Under the pieces are notes generated by a model. That model was not told the origin of the DNA. It was given only the letters and a program-made list of their open reading frames with translations, and did not search any database. 64,000 nucleotides of DNA, from NCBI GenBank assembly GCA_963839475.1, contig CAWIVH010000018.1, forward strand, positions 558,001 to 622,000, in the 5' to 3' direction. This document shows positions 1 through 9,605 of the stretch, piece by piece. Origin of the DNA: CAWIVH01 sp963839475. Lineage in GTDB: Bacteria; Acidobacteriota; UBA6911. The translations under genes and the position numbers were made by a program. Every line of letters starts with the position of its first letter. Position 1 is the first letter of the stretch.

Positions 1-1404
1 ATGAATCTGGGCCTTCGCTATGAATTCGGTACCCCGCAGTGGGAAAGGGATAACTACCTGACCAACTTCGATCCGTCCGCCAAGACCCTGCTGGCTTCCA
101 AGGATGGCTCGATCTACGACAAGTCCCTGGTGCACCCCGATCGCAACAATTTCGCGCCGCGCATCGGGCTGGCCTACACCCCAACGTCCCGTATCGTGGT
201 CCGCGCCGGATATGGAGTCAGCTACGTGCATTTCAACCGGCTGGGAGGCGAAAACCTGCTGGCCTTCAACGGCCCGCACGTGGTTCAAATCGTCATCAAC
301 CAGCTGACCACGCAGCCGGCTTGCGTGGGCAATCAGGATCCCAACACCTGCTTCCGCAACACCCAGCAGGGCTACCCCACCGGATACACCGTGCCCGGCA
401 GATATGATCCCTTGAAGGCGCGCGTCAACTTCATCCCCAGCGACACACGCACCGGATACGTCCAGAGCTGGCATATGACCACCCAGTGGGAGATCATTCC
501 CAACCTGCTGCTGGATATCGGCTACATCGGCAACAAGAGCACCAAGCTGGTCATTCTCACCGATTACAACCAGGCGCGCCCGAACAATGTGGGAGAGAAC
601 CTGTCGTTGCAGGCTCGGCGCCCGCTGCAAACCTTCTCGGCGATCCAGGAGGCCTTTCCTGGCGGCTGGGGGTATTATCACGCGCTGCAGGCCAAGGTCG
701 AACGACGCTTCACCAGCGGGGTGTACCTGTTGAATTCGTTCACCTGGTCCAAAGGCATCGACAATGTCTCCGGCCACCTGGAAGCCAATAACGGCGACAA
801 CAGCCGGATCAATTTCGCCAACATGAGGGCGGACAAAGCCGTTTCCGGGTACGACCAGCCGATCAACAATACCACCAGCTTCGTGTGGGATATTCCCTAT
901 GGCCGTGGCAGGAAATTCGGGGCCAACGTTCATCCGGTAGTGGATGGAATCCTGGGAGGGTGGCGGATGACTGGGATCAACACCATGACCAGCGGACTGC
1001 CGATCAATCTATCCTATAGTCCGACATCCGCGCAGTCGGTGAGCGACTACCCGACCTACCGGCCCAATTGCACGGGTGACATCTATTCGAGCGACAAATC
1101 GATCACCAACTATTTCAATAAGAGCACCATCGTTGTGCCAACCGATGTCAGCAAGCCGTTCGGCACCTGCGGTCGCAACACCGGCAGGAGCAATGCTATC
1201 TACCAGCTGGACATGGGACTGCATAAGGATTTCCGGCTGTTCCGCGAAGAGAACAAGCTGGAATTCCGCGCGGAATTCTTCAACCTGCTCAATAAAACCA
1301 ACTTCACGGCAGCCAGCGGCAACCGCAGTTCCAGTGCCTTTGGCACCATCAATGGGACCTACCCGGCCAGACAAATCCAGTTTGGCCTGAAGTTGTACTT
1401 CTAA
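1..1404 (+). CDS. TonB-dependent outer-membrane receptor (Oar-like), 3' part only
   Basis: This is the C-terminal beta-barrel part of a large Oar-type TonB-dependent receptor; the gene enters from outside the window, so the ATG at base 1 is an internal methionine and not a start. The 467 visible residues carry barrel signatures shared with the complete receptor at 39384: the stretch around NFAPRIGLAYTP, a VRAGYGVSY strand, a QSWHMTTQWEI strand, an FTWSKGIDN strand, and GGWRMTGINTMTSGLPI. It ends in a terminal aromatic residue (KLYF), as expected for a barrel recognised by the BAM machinery. These receptors import large ligands, often glycans, across the outer membrane. The gene is followed by a strong hairpin and faces a converging lipoprotein gene. 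The substrate cannot be judged because the plug and N-terminal regulatory domain are missing from the window. Confidence 0.85.
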   Translation: MNLGLRYEFGTPQWERDNYLTNFDPSAKTLLASKDGSIYDKSLVHPDRNNFAPRIGLAYTPTSRIVVRAGYGVSYVHFNRLGGENLLAFNGPHVVQIVINQLTTQPACVGNQDPNTCFRNTQQGYPTGYTVPGRYDPLKARVNFIPSDTRTGYVQSWHMTTQWEIIPNLLLDIGYIGNKSTKLVILTDYNQARPNNVGENLSLQARRPLQTFSAIQEAFPGGWGYYHALQAKVERRFTSGVYLLNSFTWSKGIDNVSGHLEANNGDNSRINFANMRADKAVSGYDQPINNTTSFVWDIPYGRGRKFGANVHPVVDGILGGWRMTGINTMTSGLPINLSYSPTSAQSVSDYPTYRPNCTGDIYSSDKSITNYFNKSTIVVPTDVSKPFGTCGRNTGRSNAIYQLDMGLHKDFRLFREENKLEFRAEFFNLLNKTNFTAASGNRSSSAFGTINGTYPARQIQFGLKLYF

Positions 1405-1423
1405 TCGCAGGCGTCTCTCCGGG

Positions 1424-1470
1424 GGAGGCGATTTCCGGAAATCCGGAAACCGCCTCCTTCCATTCCATTT
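1424..1470. terminator. Bidirectional-type hairpin between converging genes
   Basis: A 16-bp inverted repeat with one mismatch (arms 1424-1439 and 1442-1457, loop of two A) lies 20 bases after the receptor stop codon. It is followed by a moderately T-rich stretch rather than a clean T run. It sits between converging genes, so it may serve both. Confidence 0.6.
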
Positions 1471-1501
1471 GGCGGTGTCGAAAAAACCATTGATCGGGGC
1501 T

Positions 1502-2041
1502 CTACTTGAGAGCACGCTCGATCTGCCGGGCTATACGCTCCATCTGTTCGCCGAAGCGTTCCATCTGTCTGCCGAACTGCTCCCCCAGTCGCTCCATCTG
1601 CTCGCTGAAGCGCTCCATATTCCTTTCAAACCGCTCGCCGTCGGCGTCCATCACATGGGCATGGCTCTCGGCCGCGTTGATCCGGTTCTCGGTTCTTCTA
1701 GCCATTTGTCTGCCGTGGTCGGCCCAGCGCTCTCCAAGCTCAGCCCACCGTTTTCCCTGCTCCGCCCACCGCTCGCCGTGCCGGGCCCAGCGGTCGCCCT
1801 GATCCCCCCATTTTTGGGCCTCGGCATCCATATCTCTGGCCATGCGATCGAGTTCCCGGCTCATCTGCTCAAAAGATTGCTCCATCGCTTTCAAGTCGAA
1901 ATTATCCCACTCGGCGGGCGCCGTTTCCGACTCGGCTTTGGCCTGCGCGGACTTCTTGGTATTGTTGGTCTGTGCATTTGTCGTCCAGCACGCAGTGACC
2001 ATGCCCAGACAGAACATCAGAATCACCAACGATCTTCTCAT
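1502..2041 (-). CDS. Small lipoprotein with tryptophan heptad repeats
   Basis: I do not recognise a named family. The start at 2041 is chosen because a GGGAGGG ribosome site lies about 8 bases upstream and the product then opens with a lipoprotein signal (hydrophobic stretch then VTAC, Cys18); an upstream in-frame start at 2116 would bury this signal. The 179-residue protein is almost wholly charged helix. Residues 78-113 form five consecutive seven-residue units with Gly and Trp in fixed places (Trp at 78, 85, 92, 99, 106). A second run at 142-177 repeats MER/IER with seven-residue spacing, interrupted by a four-residue phase step near 156-160. It is probably anchored to an envelope membrane as a coiled coil or amphipathic helix. 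Function unknown. Confidence 0.75.
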   Translation of the reverse strand: MRRSLVILMFCLGMVTACWTTNAQTNNTKKSAQAKAESETAPAEWDNFDLKAMEQSFEQMSRELDRMARDMDAEAQKWGDQGDRWARHGERWAEQGKRWAELGERWADHGRQMARRTENRINAAESHAHVMDADGERFERNMERFSEQMERLGEQFGRQMERFGEQMERIARQIERALK

Positions 2042-2340
2042 AGAACTAGCCCTCCCACACTTCCAGACACCGAACGCTATGTTTCGCAATACGAATATGA
2101 GCCCGGATCTGTTCAACTAATCTGTTGAAATGGCGTGGAACTAGCCGCAGAGTTCTGGCCCTAGCTCAAATCGGAACAGTGACCAATGCGAAAATGGCCA
2201 ACAAGATTACATTAACCCTTGAGAACATCTCCCTGCACAGGTATTCGGAAGTGAAGCCGGAGCAGGAGCAGGTGAGCCATCACAAAGAGGAAATTTGATT
2301 AAGCAGGGACACCATCGTGCCACCTTGACAAGCTCCTGAA

Positions 2341-2367
2341 AGCAAAAGGCCGCTCCGAAGAGCGGCC
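2341..2367 (-). terminator. Rho-independent terminator of the PD40 gene
   Basis: A perfect 8-bp stem (2348-2355 with 2360-2367, loop CGAA) is followed on the minus strand by TTTTGCT. It lies about 50 bases after the stop of the minus-strand gene ending at 2415. Confidence 0.75.
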
Positions 2368-2414
2368 CGGATTCTGCTGCCTGATTCCTGAAGGATGGCT
2401 CAGAAGATTTTGGC

Positions 2415-3359
2415 TCACCGCGGTCCCTTGAGCTTGGTTCGGGTGCTTATGTATAGGTCCCCCCATCCTGCTGCTGCTCCTGCACGCTCGGACGCAAAGA
2501 TCAGGGTAGTCCCGTCCCAGGACAGTGTTGGATGGAAGTCGTAGGCAGTCGAGTTCACCGTTGGCCCCAGATTCTGAGGCGGCAACCATGAATCCAGAGT
2601 GCTGGGGCGAGTCGAAAACCACAGATCCACATAACCGGATCCTCCAGGTCGGTTGGATGCGAAGATGATCTCCAGGCCGTCCTTGCTGAGGGTCGGCTGA
2701 TAGTCCTGAACGTTGGTGTTCAGCCCTGCAACAGAGCTGGGCTGACCAACAGTGATCCCGTCCTTGTCAAGGACGATCAAGCTGACATAGATATCCAACA
2801 ACCCTAGCCCGCCACCACGCGCGCTGGAGTAGTAAAGCAATGTTTGTCCACTGGCCTCGTCATTGAAGAGGCATGGGCCGTTCTCATTCATGGGGCTGTT
2901 GATGGTGGCTCCGAGGTTGACGGGTGTCTCCCAACCGAAATCGTCGCGTTTGTCCTTCCGATGAGAAACCCACAGGTCCTGTCCCCGGTTGACGGTATCA
3001 ACAAGGCGGTTGCTCACGAATATCATCCAGTGCCCATCGACTGAGAAGGAGCTGCAGAACTCATCGGACGGCCCGTTGATAGTCGATCCAAGATTGACCG
3101 GGGCTTCCCAAGGATCCTCAAGACTGTCCCTCTGGGACACATAGATGTCAAAGCCGCCTTGGGCATCCGGATCAAGCCGGTCTGAGCGAAAGTAGAGGCT
3201 TAACCCGCTCTTCGAGATAGTCGGGCATGCATCATACGACGTGGAGTTGATGACGGGACCCAGATTCACGGGTTCAGACCAATCGGTGAATTTCTTGGTG
3301 TCCTCACCGGGTACGAAGCCCAAGAACGCCAACACACTTACAGCAAGAATTCGTCTCAT
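2415..3359 (-). CDS. Exported PD40 (TolB-like) beta-propeller protein
   Basis: The start at 3359 is supported by an AGGAGG ribosome site five to six bases upstream and gives a short hydrophobic leader (RRILAVSVLAFLGFVPG) for export. The 314-residue protein is made of repeated PD40 blades: each pairs a phrase like PVNLGxxINS with a phrase like LYFRSDR, MIFVSNR, IIFASNRPGG or LIFASERAG followed by DLW/DIY. Such propellers occur next to OmpA/TolB-type envelope proteins and in secreted proteins of Acidobacteriota and Bacteroidota, usually as binding platforms. There is no catalytic signature. It is a single gene with its own terminator, facing away from the operon at 3.8-10.8 kb. Confidence 0.8.
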   Translation of the reverse strand: MRRILAVSVLAFLGFVPGEDTKKFTDWSEPVNLGPVINSTSYDACPTISKSGLSLYFRSDRLDPDAQGGFDIYVSQRDSLEDPWEAPVNLGSTINGPSDEFCSSFSVDGHWMIFVSNRLVDTVNRGQDLWVSHRKDKRDDFGWETPVNLGATINSPMNENGPCLFNDEASGQTLLYYSSARGGGLGLLDIYVSLIVLDKDGITVGQPSSVAGLNTNVQDYQPTLSKDGLEIIFASNRPGGSGYVDLWFSTRPSTLDSWLPPQNLGPTVNSTAYDFHPTLSWDGTTLIFASERAGAAAGWGDLYISTRTKLKGPR

Positions 3360-3848
3360 TTTATCCTCCTGAATGGTGATCATTAGACGCCGCCTTTGTG
3401 ACGGCTGCGAAGCTGCCCCGCGTAATTGCGTTCGAGTTTCCACATTCCCTGAAACGATTTTGATGCCACAGCAAAGACACAGCTGTCGAATCGGCCTTGA
3501 GGCAGCGAATCCGACTGATTTGCTGGCAGCGAGTGTTGGGCGAGGAGATGTCCAGCAGAGCCGCCTTAATGCGTTTCTCTACTGGTGCGAGGGACTGGGG
3601 AATGGACGGTCAATTGAAAAGATGCCACTGGTGCGTGATCTTGCGCTGGAACCAAGTTTGTCTTGGTAGAACTTAAATGTAGGCCTGTTTAAAAATGCGT
3701 GTCAACAGAAATTAAGTTTTTAGTGTTCGGAGTGTGACTTTTTTGGATTCAAATCGGTTACCACGCCGCCACCAATGCACCGAATCATTGGCGTATCCGC
3801 TGTCCTCAAAACGAGCCCGATGGTGACCAGCGTCGAAAGCACGGAACC
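3360..3848. other. Gene-free interval of about 490 bases
   Basis: The interval separates the PD40 gene from the end of the large PQQ gene, both on the minus strand, so it should hold the PD40 promoter. One plus-strand open frame (3373-3669) has no ribosome site and no family resemblance. I see no RNA gene or repeat. Confidence 0.5.
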
Positions 3849-6800
3849 TTAGTTTTCCAGAATGACCTCGATGCCGCATAGCAACGGCGGCGCTCCCGAT
3901 TCGGGAGATGGAGGTAGACACTCCACGGTGAGGGCGTCTTTCACCGGAATTTTGGTAAACGTTTTGATGAGCGGCTTATCAACCCCGCCCGCTTCCTGAG
4001 CAATATCAAATCCGTGCAAGACCTCGCGGCCCTGAAGCCGGACGTTGAAAATCCGTTCGCCCGGCTTTTTGTTTTCCAGCTCGGCAAAGTGAAGTTTGAC
4101 GGTGTACGAGGCGTTGCCCGCGGGTTCGCCCGACAAAGTAATCTCCAATTTGAGCGGACCTGCGAGCCCGGATGCCGCCACCCATTCATATCCGTTTGGT
4201 TTCAGTGTGAGCGCATGCCTGCGAATCGAGCGGGTCTTCGCCGGGTCGAACACAATCGGGTAGATCGGGTGATCTTCCGCCCACGCTGGGGAAATCCAGC
4301 CAAAGCGTGCCGTCCGGCGCCACCCGGTCGCCGGGAGCATTGAGGTTGATGCCCATCCTCCGCACGCGCTTGCCGTTCCACACGAAATCGTTGGTTGTCC
4401 AGTATTCCAGTTCGGGCATGTGGATAAGCGCCAGGGACGTTTGGTTCTGATAGGAGCATTGGCAGGTCTGGGTGTAATCCGGCGCATTCAAGACGCCGGC
4501 GGCCGCGATGAGATTGGATGTGCACCCCGACTTGAAGCCGCCCAGGTTCCCTGTGCCTCCATCCGAGAACAGGTCATAGAACCCGGCGGCAGCGGAACGA
4601 AATGACAGCAAATGCTCGCTGGCAATGTTGTAATTGCAGCCGTATGCGCGCGCATAGGTCCAGAGCGTCTCTTCTCCGGTTACTGCATCGATGCGGAGCT
4701 TCCGTTCCCCAGTGGACAGTTTATACGCCGCACGGTCGGTGATGATCTCGTCCCGGTACAGGATCGGAGGATTGTCGTACTTGATCGCTCTGTCCCACAC
4801 GAGGGTTCCGGCTGAGGCCGTATAGATCGCCATGCGTTCGCCCGTTTCATCTGTGACCATGTCACGGGAAGGCCGGGTTGCCTGCAGAAGGCGATCATGC
4901 TCCTGCGAGTAGCTCAACCAGCTGCCGAAGATGCCCGTGTCCCGCTCCCACAAAATCCGCCCGGTTTCCAGGTCCAGGGCCAGCATGCGATAGTCGGTGG
5001 GCAACTGGCGGCCGCGACGCAGCAACCTCTTCTCCAGCCCCGGCGGCAGTTTGTCGAGGCAGTAGAGGACCTTGTCGCCGGCCGTGATCGCGTTGTGGAT
5101 GAAGCCGTAGCGTGCGTTCATCGTCCACTTCACCGATCCGTCATGACGATCCATAACCACCAGGGATCGGCTCGCGGTAAAGTCGAACACGCCGAAAACC
5201 TTGAGCCTGGCTTGTTCACGCTCGCTTAATTTCGCGGTTTCCTCGGCGCTCAGGGCGGTCAGCGGAGCGCTCGAGAAAGGCACGAAGTCGCGTCCTGCGA
5301 TCAGTTTGTCCCGGGATACTCCGATATAGCCCCAGCGAGCCGGCTCGGTCGCGTTCTCAGCCGGCAAAGTGAATATCTTTCTCGTCTCCCCGGTCGCGAT
5401 ATCCAGCGCCTGACAACTGCCTCCCTGCAATTGGTAAACCCAATCGGAAGTCGCGACGAAATTGGTCCCGCGGGCATTGGCACCCGGGATATGCCGTTGG
5501 TTTGAGGCAACGGCTAAAGGGGCGTCTTTCCGGTACGTCTCGTCGTAATACTGACCGAAGCTGTCGGATTTATCCAATTCCCTTTTCCAAAGCAATCTGC
5601 CGGTATAAACGTCACGTGCGCTGATGGAGTCCATACCTTCAATGATCAATCGGCCGTCTACAACCTGTTCCGGCGGGCCGTGTCCGTGGCGCGGCAGAAC
5701 ATCGATGTTCGAGATGCCCCCGAACCAGAGAACTCCCAGCGGCAGTTTCACCAGCTCATCGTCAGACTTCACGGTGTTGGCAATGTTGCCATACTGATGC
5801 GTCCAGTTGGCGGCGCCTCCGGGCAGCGGACCGTCTTTACTCAACACCGAACCGGTGGAAAAAGACAACGCAGACAGAGTCGAGCCATCGGCGATTTCGA
5901 GCAGGCGAGTGACGCAGGCCTGTTGTCCAGCACCTGATGGCAGCCAGATCTTGCCGCCATAGGGTCTCGCGGACCTCACCATTTTCCCCAAGGCCTCTTT
6001 GGATTGCCAGCGATCGCCTCCCTCGGCAAGCACGATCAAGGAGGCCATGTATGGGGACGCTTCAAAGGTGTCAGGACTCCCTTCGAGCAGGTGGACCCGC
6101 TTTCCCAGCAACCCCCAGGCGTCGAATCGGCGGCGCAGATCCGCAACCTTATCCGCCCCGGATTCCACGGCTACGATGTCCAATTTCGACAATCGGGCCA
6201 GGGCGGCGAGCAAATGCCCGTTCCCGGCTCCGAAGAACAAGGCATAGCCATCTCTCACCCCGGTATGGTCCAGGATGGCCCGGGCCTGTTGGGTGGCTTC
6301 GGGCAAGCCTGACAGCGTGCCGGCCCTCTCGACATGGGTCTGGACGGAAATCCGTTCCTTACCAAAGGCGATCAGCTTGCCGTCCAAGGTCACCGCAAAT
6401 AGCATACCGTTTGCCGCCACCAGCCTTTCGACCTTGCCCTCCACCTTTTGCACCCACGCTGTTTTCAAAATGCGTTTCTGCAGATTACTGTCCAACATAA
6501 TGTCTACGGCGGTGATCTGGCCGTCGCCCCCCGCGTACAGCCGCGATCCGGACTGAATAAGGTCGCCCGTTGCATCCACTTTCAACGAAAATTGCACGTT
6601 AGCGGGCTGACGCGCCTCGCGCAGGCTGATCGAGTCGCCGGACATATAATAGGCGTCCCTGGACAGGACCGGGTATCTGCCGACCGTGCGCGCCACTACC
6701 TTGCCATTGAGCACATCGTACAGGTCCGTTTCGCGATCCCGGTTATGATTGAAGAAACGTTTTTCGTCCGCAGCCACAAATGCGCCGCCCGTTTTTCCGT

Positions 6801-7626
6801 ATTCGGCAAGGCGATAATACAGAGATTCCCCGGTAAGACGGTTGAAGCAAGCCGGCACGGAGCGCCCTCCGGGAATGAGCAGCCGGTCCGAAAGGGCAAC
6901 AAGGGCGCCCTGTGGTGCGACGCCGGCAAATGCGGGAGAATTGTGCGGCTGGATCTGATAGTCCGCGCCGGTGCCTTCGTTGCGCCAGATAACCTGGCCG
7001 GTCTCGGCGTCCATGGCATAGATGAAGATCCCCATGAAGGGCCAGATGCTGGCGGCGAAATATACCTGGTCCCCATAGAGGACTACGCCGCCCCGTGCAG
7101 GCCAGGTGGAAATCAACCTCTTGTTACCCAGGATTCTCCGGTCTGCGGGTCCGCCCCGAAACTTCCAGTGCAATGCTCCCGTGTCTGCAGAAAGACAATA
7201 GAGATAGCCGTCATCGCTCGTGAAATAGATACGGTTGCGCCTTCCGGCCAGCGGCAGGCGAACCGGTCCATCGGCATAAAAGGTCCACTTCTGCACCCCG
7301 GTGTGTATGTCCAGAGCCACCACCTTATCGCGGTCGTTGAAACCGATGTAAAGGGTGTCGCCCAGTACGATCGGCTCGAATACCCGGTCGAAGGGCATCA
7401 GGTCCTGATTCAAGGCGTCATCCCAGACAGGTTCCCTTTGGGAATACTGGCGCACCCACTGAGGATAGAGTTGCGCGGGCAGCTCGTCAGGGGCCGAAGC
7501 CGTCCGACCGGCGTCGTAACGCCACATCGGCCAATCACCGGCCACCGCCGCCGGTGACAGACCGGCGATCATCAGGATTCCCAACACCATGGACACAACC
7601 GAGTTTTTCACCGCGGAGCCTCCCAT
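3849..7626 (-). CDS. PQQ-propeller protein with methyltransferase-like insert and malectin-like tail, frameshifted
   Basis: This is an exported protein of about 1,258 residues if one base is removed near 4255-4265. Frame one runs 7626-4186: signal peptide (cleavage after AVA, about residue 29), first PQQ/BamB-type propeller at about 30-430, a Rossmann methyltransferase-like insert at about 440-575 (glycine motif FFGAGNGH, acidic ADKVADLRRRFDAWG region), then a second propeller at about 590-1100. The product abruptly becomes unlike protein after SPDLP. The second frame, 4260-3849, continues sensibly with IVFDPAKTRS and a malectin-like sandwich (KLHFAELENK, ERIFNVRLQG) that closes the protein. 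It starts within the last codons of the ATPase gene, so translation is coupled. Function unknown; similar long PQQ proteins occur in planctomycetes. The frameshift may be an assembly error. Confidence 0.75.
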
Positions 7627-8273
7627 CCTGCAGAACCAGCCAAATACTCGACCCGGTCCGCCTGCCTCGCAATTTCGCGATCGTGCGTCACCAGCAGGAC
7701 CGATCCTCCGGTTCCGACGTATTCCCTCAGATATCCCAGCACAATTTGGGCATTCACGTGATCCAGGTTCCCAGTAATCTCATCTGCCAGTAAAACCTTG
7801 GGCCGAAACAGGAGTGCGCGCGCCAGCGCCGTACGTTGTTTTTCGCCGGAGCTCAATTCCGCCGGCATGTGGTCGAGCCGATGCAGAAGGCCAAACTGCT
7901 CCGCGAGTGCCCTACCCCGCCCATTGCCGACGGTCCGTCCCTGAGCGGCTTCCGGCGCGGTGATATTCTCCAAGACGGTCAAATAGGGGATGAGATGGTA
8001 TTGCTGAAAGACAAATCCGATCTTTTGAGAGCGGAAAGCGGCGAGCTGGTTATGCGTCATGGAATAAAGTTCGTGGCCATCGAGAATGGCTTTGCCCTTG
8101 TCAGGGCGCAGGAGCCCACCCGCGATCAGAAGGCATGTGGTTTTACCGCTGCCGCTCGGCCCCTGTAACCCGACTAGCTCACCTGGACGAACCGTCAAAT
8201 CGATGGGTGCCAGAGCCGTGATTCGGAGGCTTCCCTTTGGGTACGTCTTGACCACACCCTCCAACTGGAGCAT
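7608..8273 (-). CDS. ABC transporter ATPase, LolD/MacB type
   Basis: The 221-residue ATPase has every nucleotide-binding motif: Walker A GPSGSGKT (38-45), Q-loop FVFQQ (Gln90), signature LSSGE (140-144), Walker B VLLADE (160-165) and H-loop His197. The sequence around LAFRSQKIGFVFQQYHLIP and DEITGNLD is typical of the LolD/MacB/FtsE group, which power mechanotransmission by FtsX-type permeases rather than classical transport. The start at 8273 follows a GAGGGAG site and lies only five bases after the permease stop, whereas the longer in-frame start would overlap the permease by about 100 bases. It pairs with the permease directly upstream and overlaps the start of the PQQ gene downstream by 19 bases. 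Confidence 0.92.
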   Translation of the reverse strand: MLQLEGVVKTYPKGSLRITALAPIDLTVRPGELVGLQGPSGSGKTTCLLIAGGLLRPDKGKAILDGHELYSMTHNQLAAFRSQKIGFVFQQYHLIPYLTVLENITAPEAAQGRTVGNGRGRALAEQFGLLHRLDHMPAELSSGEKQRTALARALLFRPKVLLADEITGNLDHVNAQIVLGYLREYVGTGGSVLLVTHDREIARQADRVEYLAGSAGWEAPR

Positions 8274-8278
8274 ATCGG

Positions 8279-9541
8279 TCACTCCTCCCTCAGAACTTCT
8301 GCAGGGTCCTGCTGAGCCGCGTAATAAGCCGGAAGCCAGCTCGCAGCCAAAGACAAGACTATCGCGGTGCAAAAGGCCCAAAGGAATGCCGGCGCGTCCA
8401 ATAGCGAAAGCCTGGTATCCGACTCGCGGCTCAGCCCAAACAGGATCCCTATAGCATATCCCGCGAATCCGCCAGTAACGCCCATCAACAAGGCTTTGGT
8501 CAGGAACAGGCCCAGAATGGTGCGCGTATGGGCGCCGAGGGCCCTCAGAATGCCGACCTCACTCCTGCGTTCCCGGACGTTTGTGTAGAAGACCAAGCCG
8601 ATCCACAGCGCGCTGACCAGAAGAACCAAAGGCACCAGGATGGAAGAGAATCTTTGCTGCTCGTCCCGGAGTTGTCCGCGGTTGCGCACCTCGGCTGCCA
8701 GGGCATCCGCAGCTTCCCGTGCCGCGCGGTCCCTGGCTTCGGCGCGAGCCAGCACTTTAGAACCTTGCTCAATCACCTGAACGCCCGGCAGGACCGCAGC
8801 GACGTCTCGCCTGACCAGGGCCAATTCGTTCCCGGCGCAATGACATTTAAGGGCCAGGATGGCGTTAATCCGGCCGGCTTTGCCCAATATCTCCTGCGCC
8901 TCCGAAAGGTCGATCCAAATGGAAATATCGTCCCTTGAGCCGCGCTCCTCATTGCATTTGCTGATCGTGAACGTTTGCCCGAACAATGTAATTCGATTGC
9001 CCGTTCTGAGACCGAGACTCCCGGCAAGTTCGTGTCCGACGACGGCATGCCCTTTAGGCACCGCGACCAGAATCGGCTCCCTTGCATCGCGGAACAAAGA
9101 GGGGACCTCTCCGCGCGTGCCGATGAGGATGATGGTCCGCTTCTTCTCGGGCCACTTCACCGTTTCCTGCAGGGTAGGCAATAGATGGCGAATGGTCACT
9201 ATTTTCGCTTCTGCCAACCGGGTTGCATAAGCCTCCGGCATATACTCGGAAACGGTTTCGTCGACATAGAAATCCGATAATCTCTGGCCGCTCGGAAGGA
9301 TCAAGAGATTAAAGCCCAAGTCCTTCATGATCTTCCGGTAATCGTCTTCGAGCGCCGCCATTCGCTGACGTGTCTCCTGCTCCTTCCGGGCCACGATCCG
9401 TTCCGTTCGCCGGTCATGCAGCCTGAGGATCGTCAAAGACCCGGCGAGGACAGCCACAGCCAGCGTAACGGCAACGAGGCCGGAAACGAAGTTCGATCTC
9501 CTTCGCATCATTTCCTTGATAACCAATTGCCAGACACTCAT
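8279..9541 (-). CDS. FtsX/MacB-type ABC permease
   Basis: The 420-residue permease has the MacB/FtsX layout: one N-terminal transmembrane helix (about 17-40), a coiled segment followed by a large periplasmic domain (about 60-300), and three C-terminal helices (about 304-410). The FtsX signature is visible after the second helix as RRSEVGILRALGAH, and the end DPAEVLREE is typical. A second coiled region (about 258-295) precedes the FtsX domain. An AGAGG ribosome site lies about nine bases before the ATG. It forms a half-transporter pair with the ATPase immediately downstream. Substrate unknown; the partner exported proteins on either side make lipoprotein release, envelope signalling or export of a cell-surface factor the likely roles. 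Confidence 0.88.
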   Translation of the reverse strand: MSVWQLVIKEMMRRRSNFVSGLVAVTLAVAVLAGSLTILRLHDRRTERIVARKEQETRQRMAALEDDYRKIMKDLGFNLLILPSGQRLSDFYVDETVSEYMPEAYATRLAEAKIVTIRHLLPTLQETVKWPEKKRTIILIGTRGEVPSLFRDAREPILVAVPKGHAVVGHELAGSLGLRTGNRITLFGQTFTISKCNEERGSRDDISIWIDLSEAQEILGKAGRINAILALKCHCAGNELALVRRDVAAVLPGVQVIEQGSKVLARAEARDRAAREAADALAAEVRNRGQLRDEQQRFSSILVPLVLLVSALWIGLVFYTNVRERRSEVGILRALGAHTRTILGLFLTKALLMGVTGGFAGYAIGILFGLSRESDTRLSLLDAPAFLWAFCTAIVLSLAASWLPAYYAAQQDPAEVLREE

Positions 9542-9605
9542 GCTCGACTACCTCTTGGGACCTGGTCTCACCGCAATGACACATCTATTGCAGGAAAAGC
9601 CCGGT

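Noticed and set aside
3373..3669. Plus-strand open frame of 98 residues
   Set aside because: No ribosome site, no family likeness, and odd composition; it sits in the PD40 promoter region.
6448..7557. Plus-strand open frame of 369 residues antisense to the PQQ gene
   Set aside because: Long only because of GC-rich codon bias on the opposite strand; its translation has no domain, and the minus strand shows clear propeller sequence.
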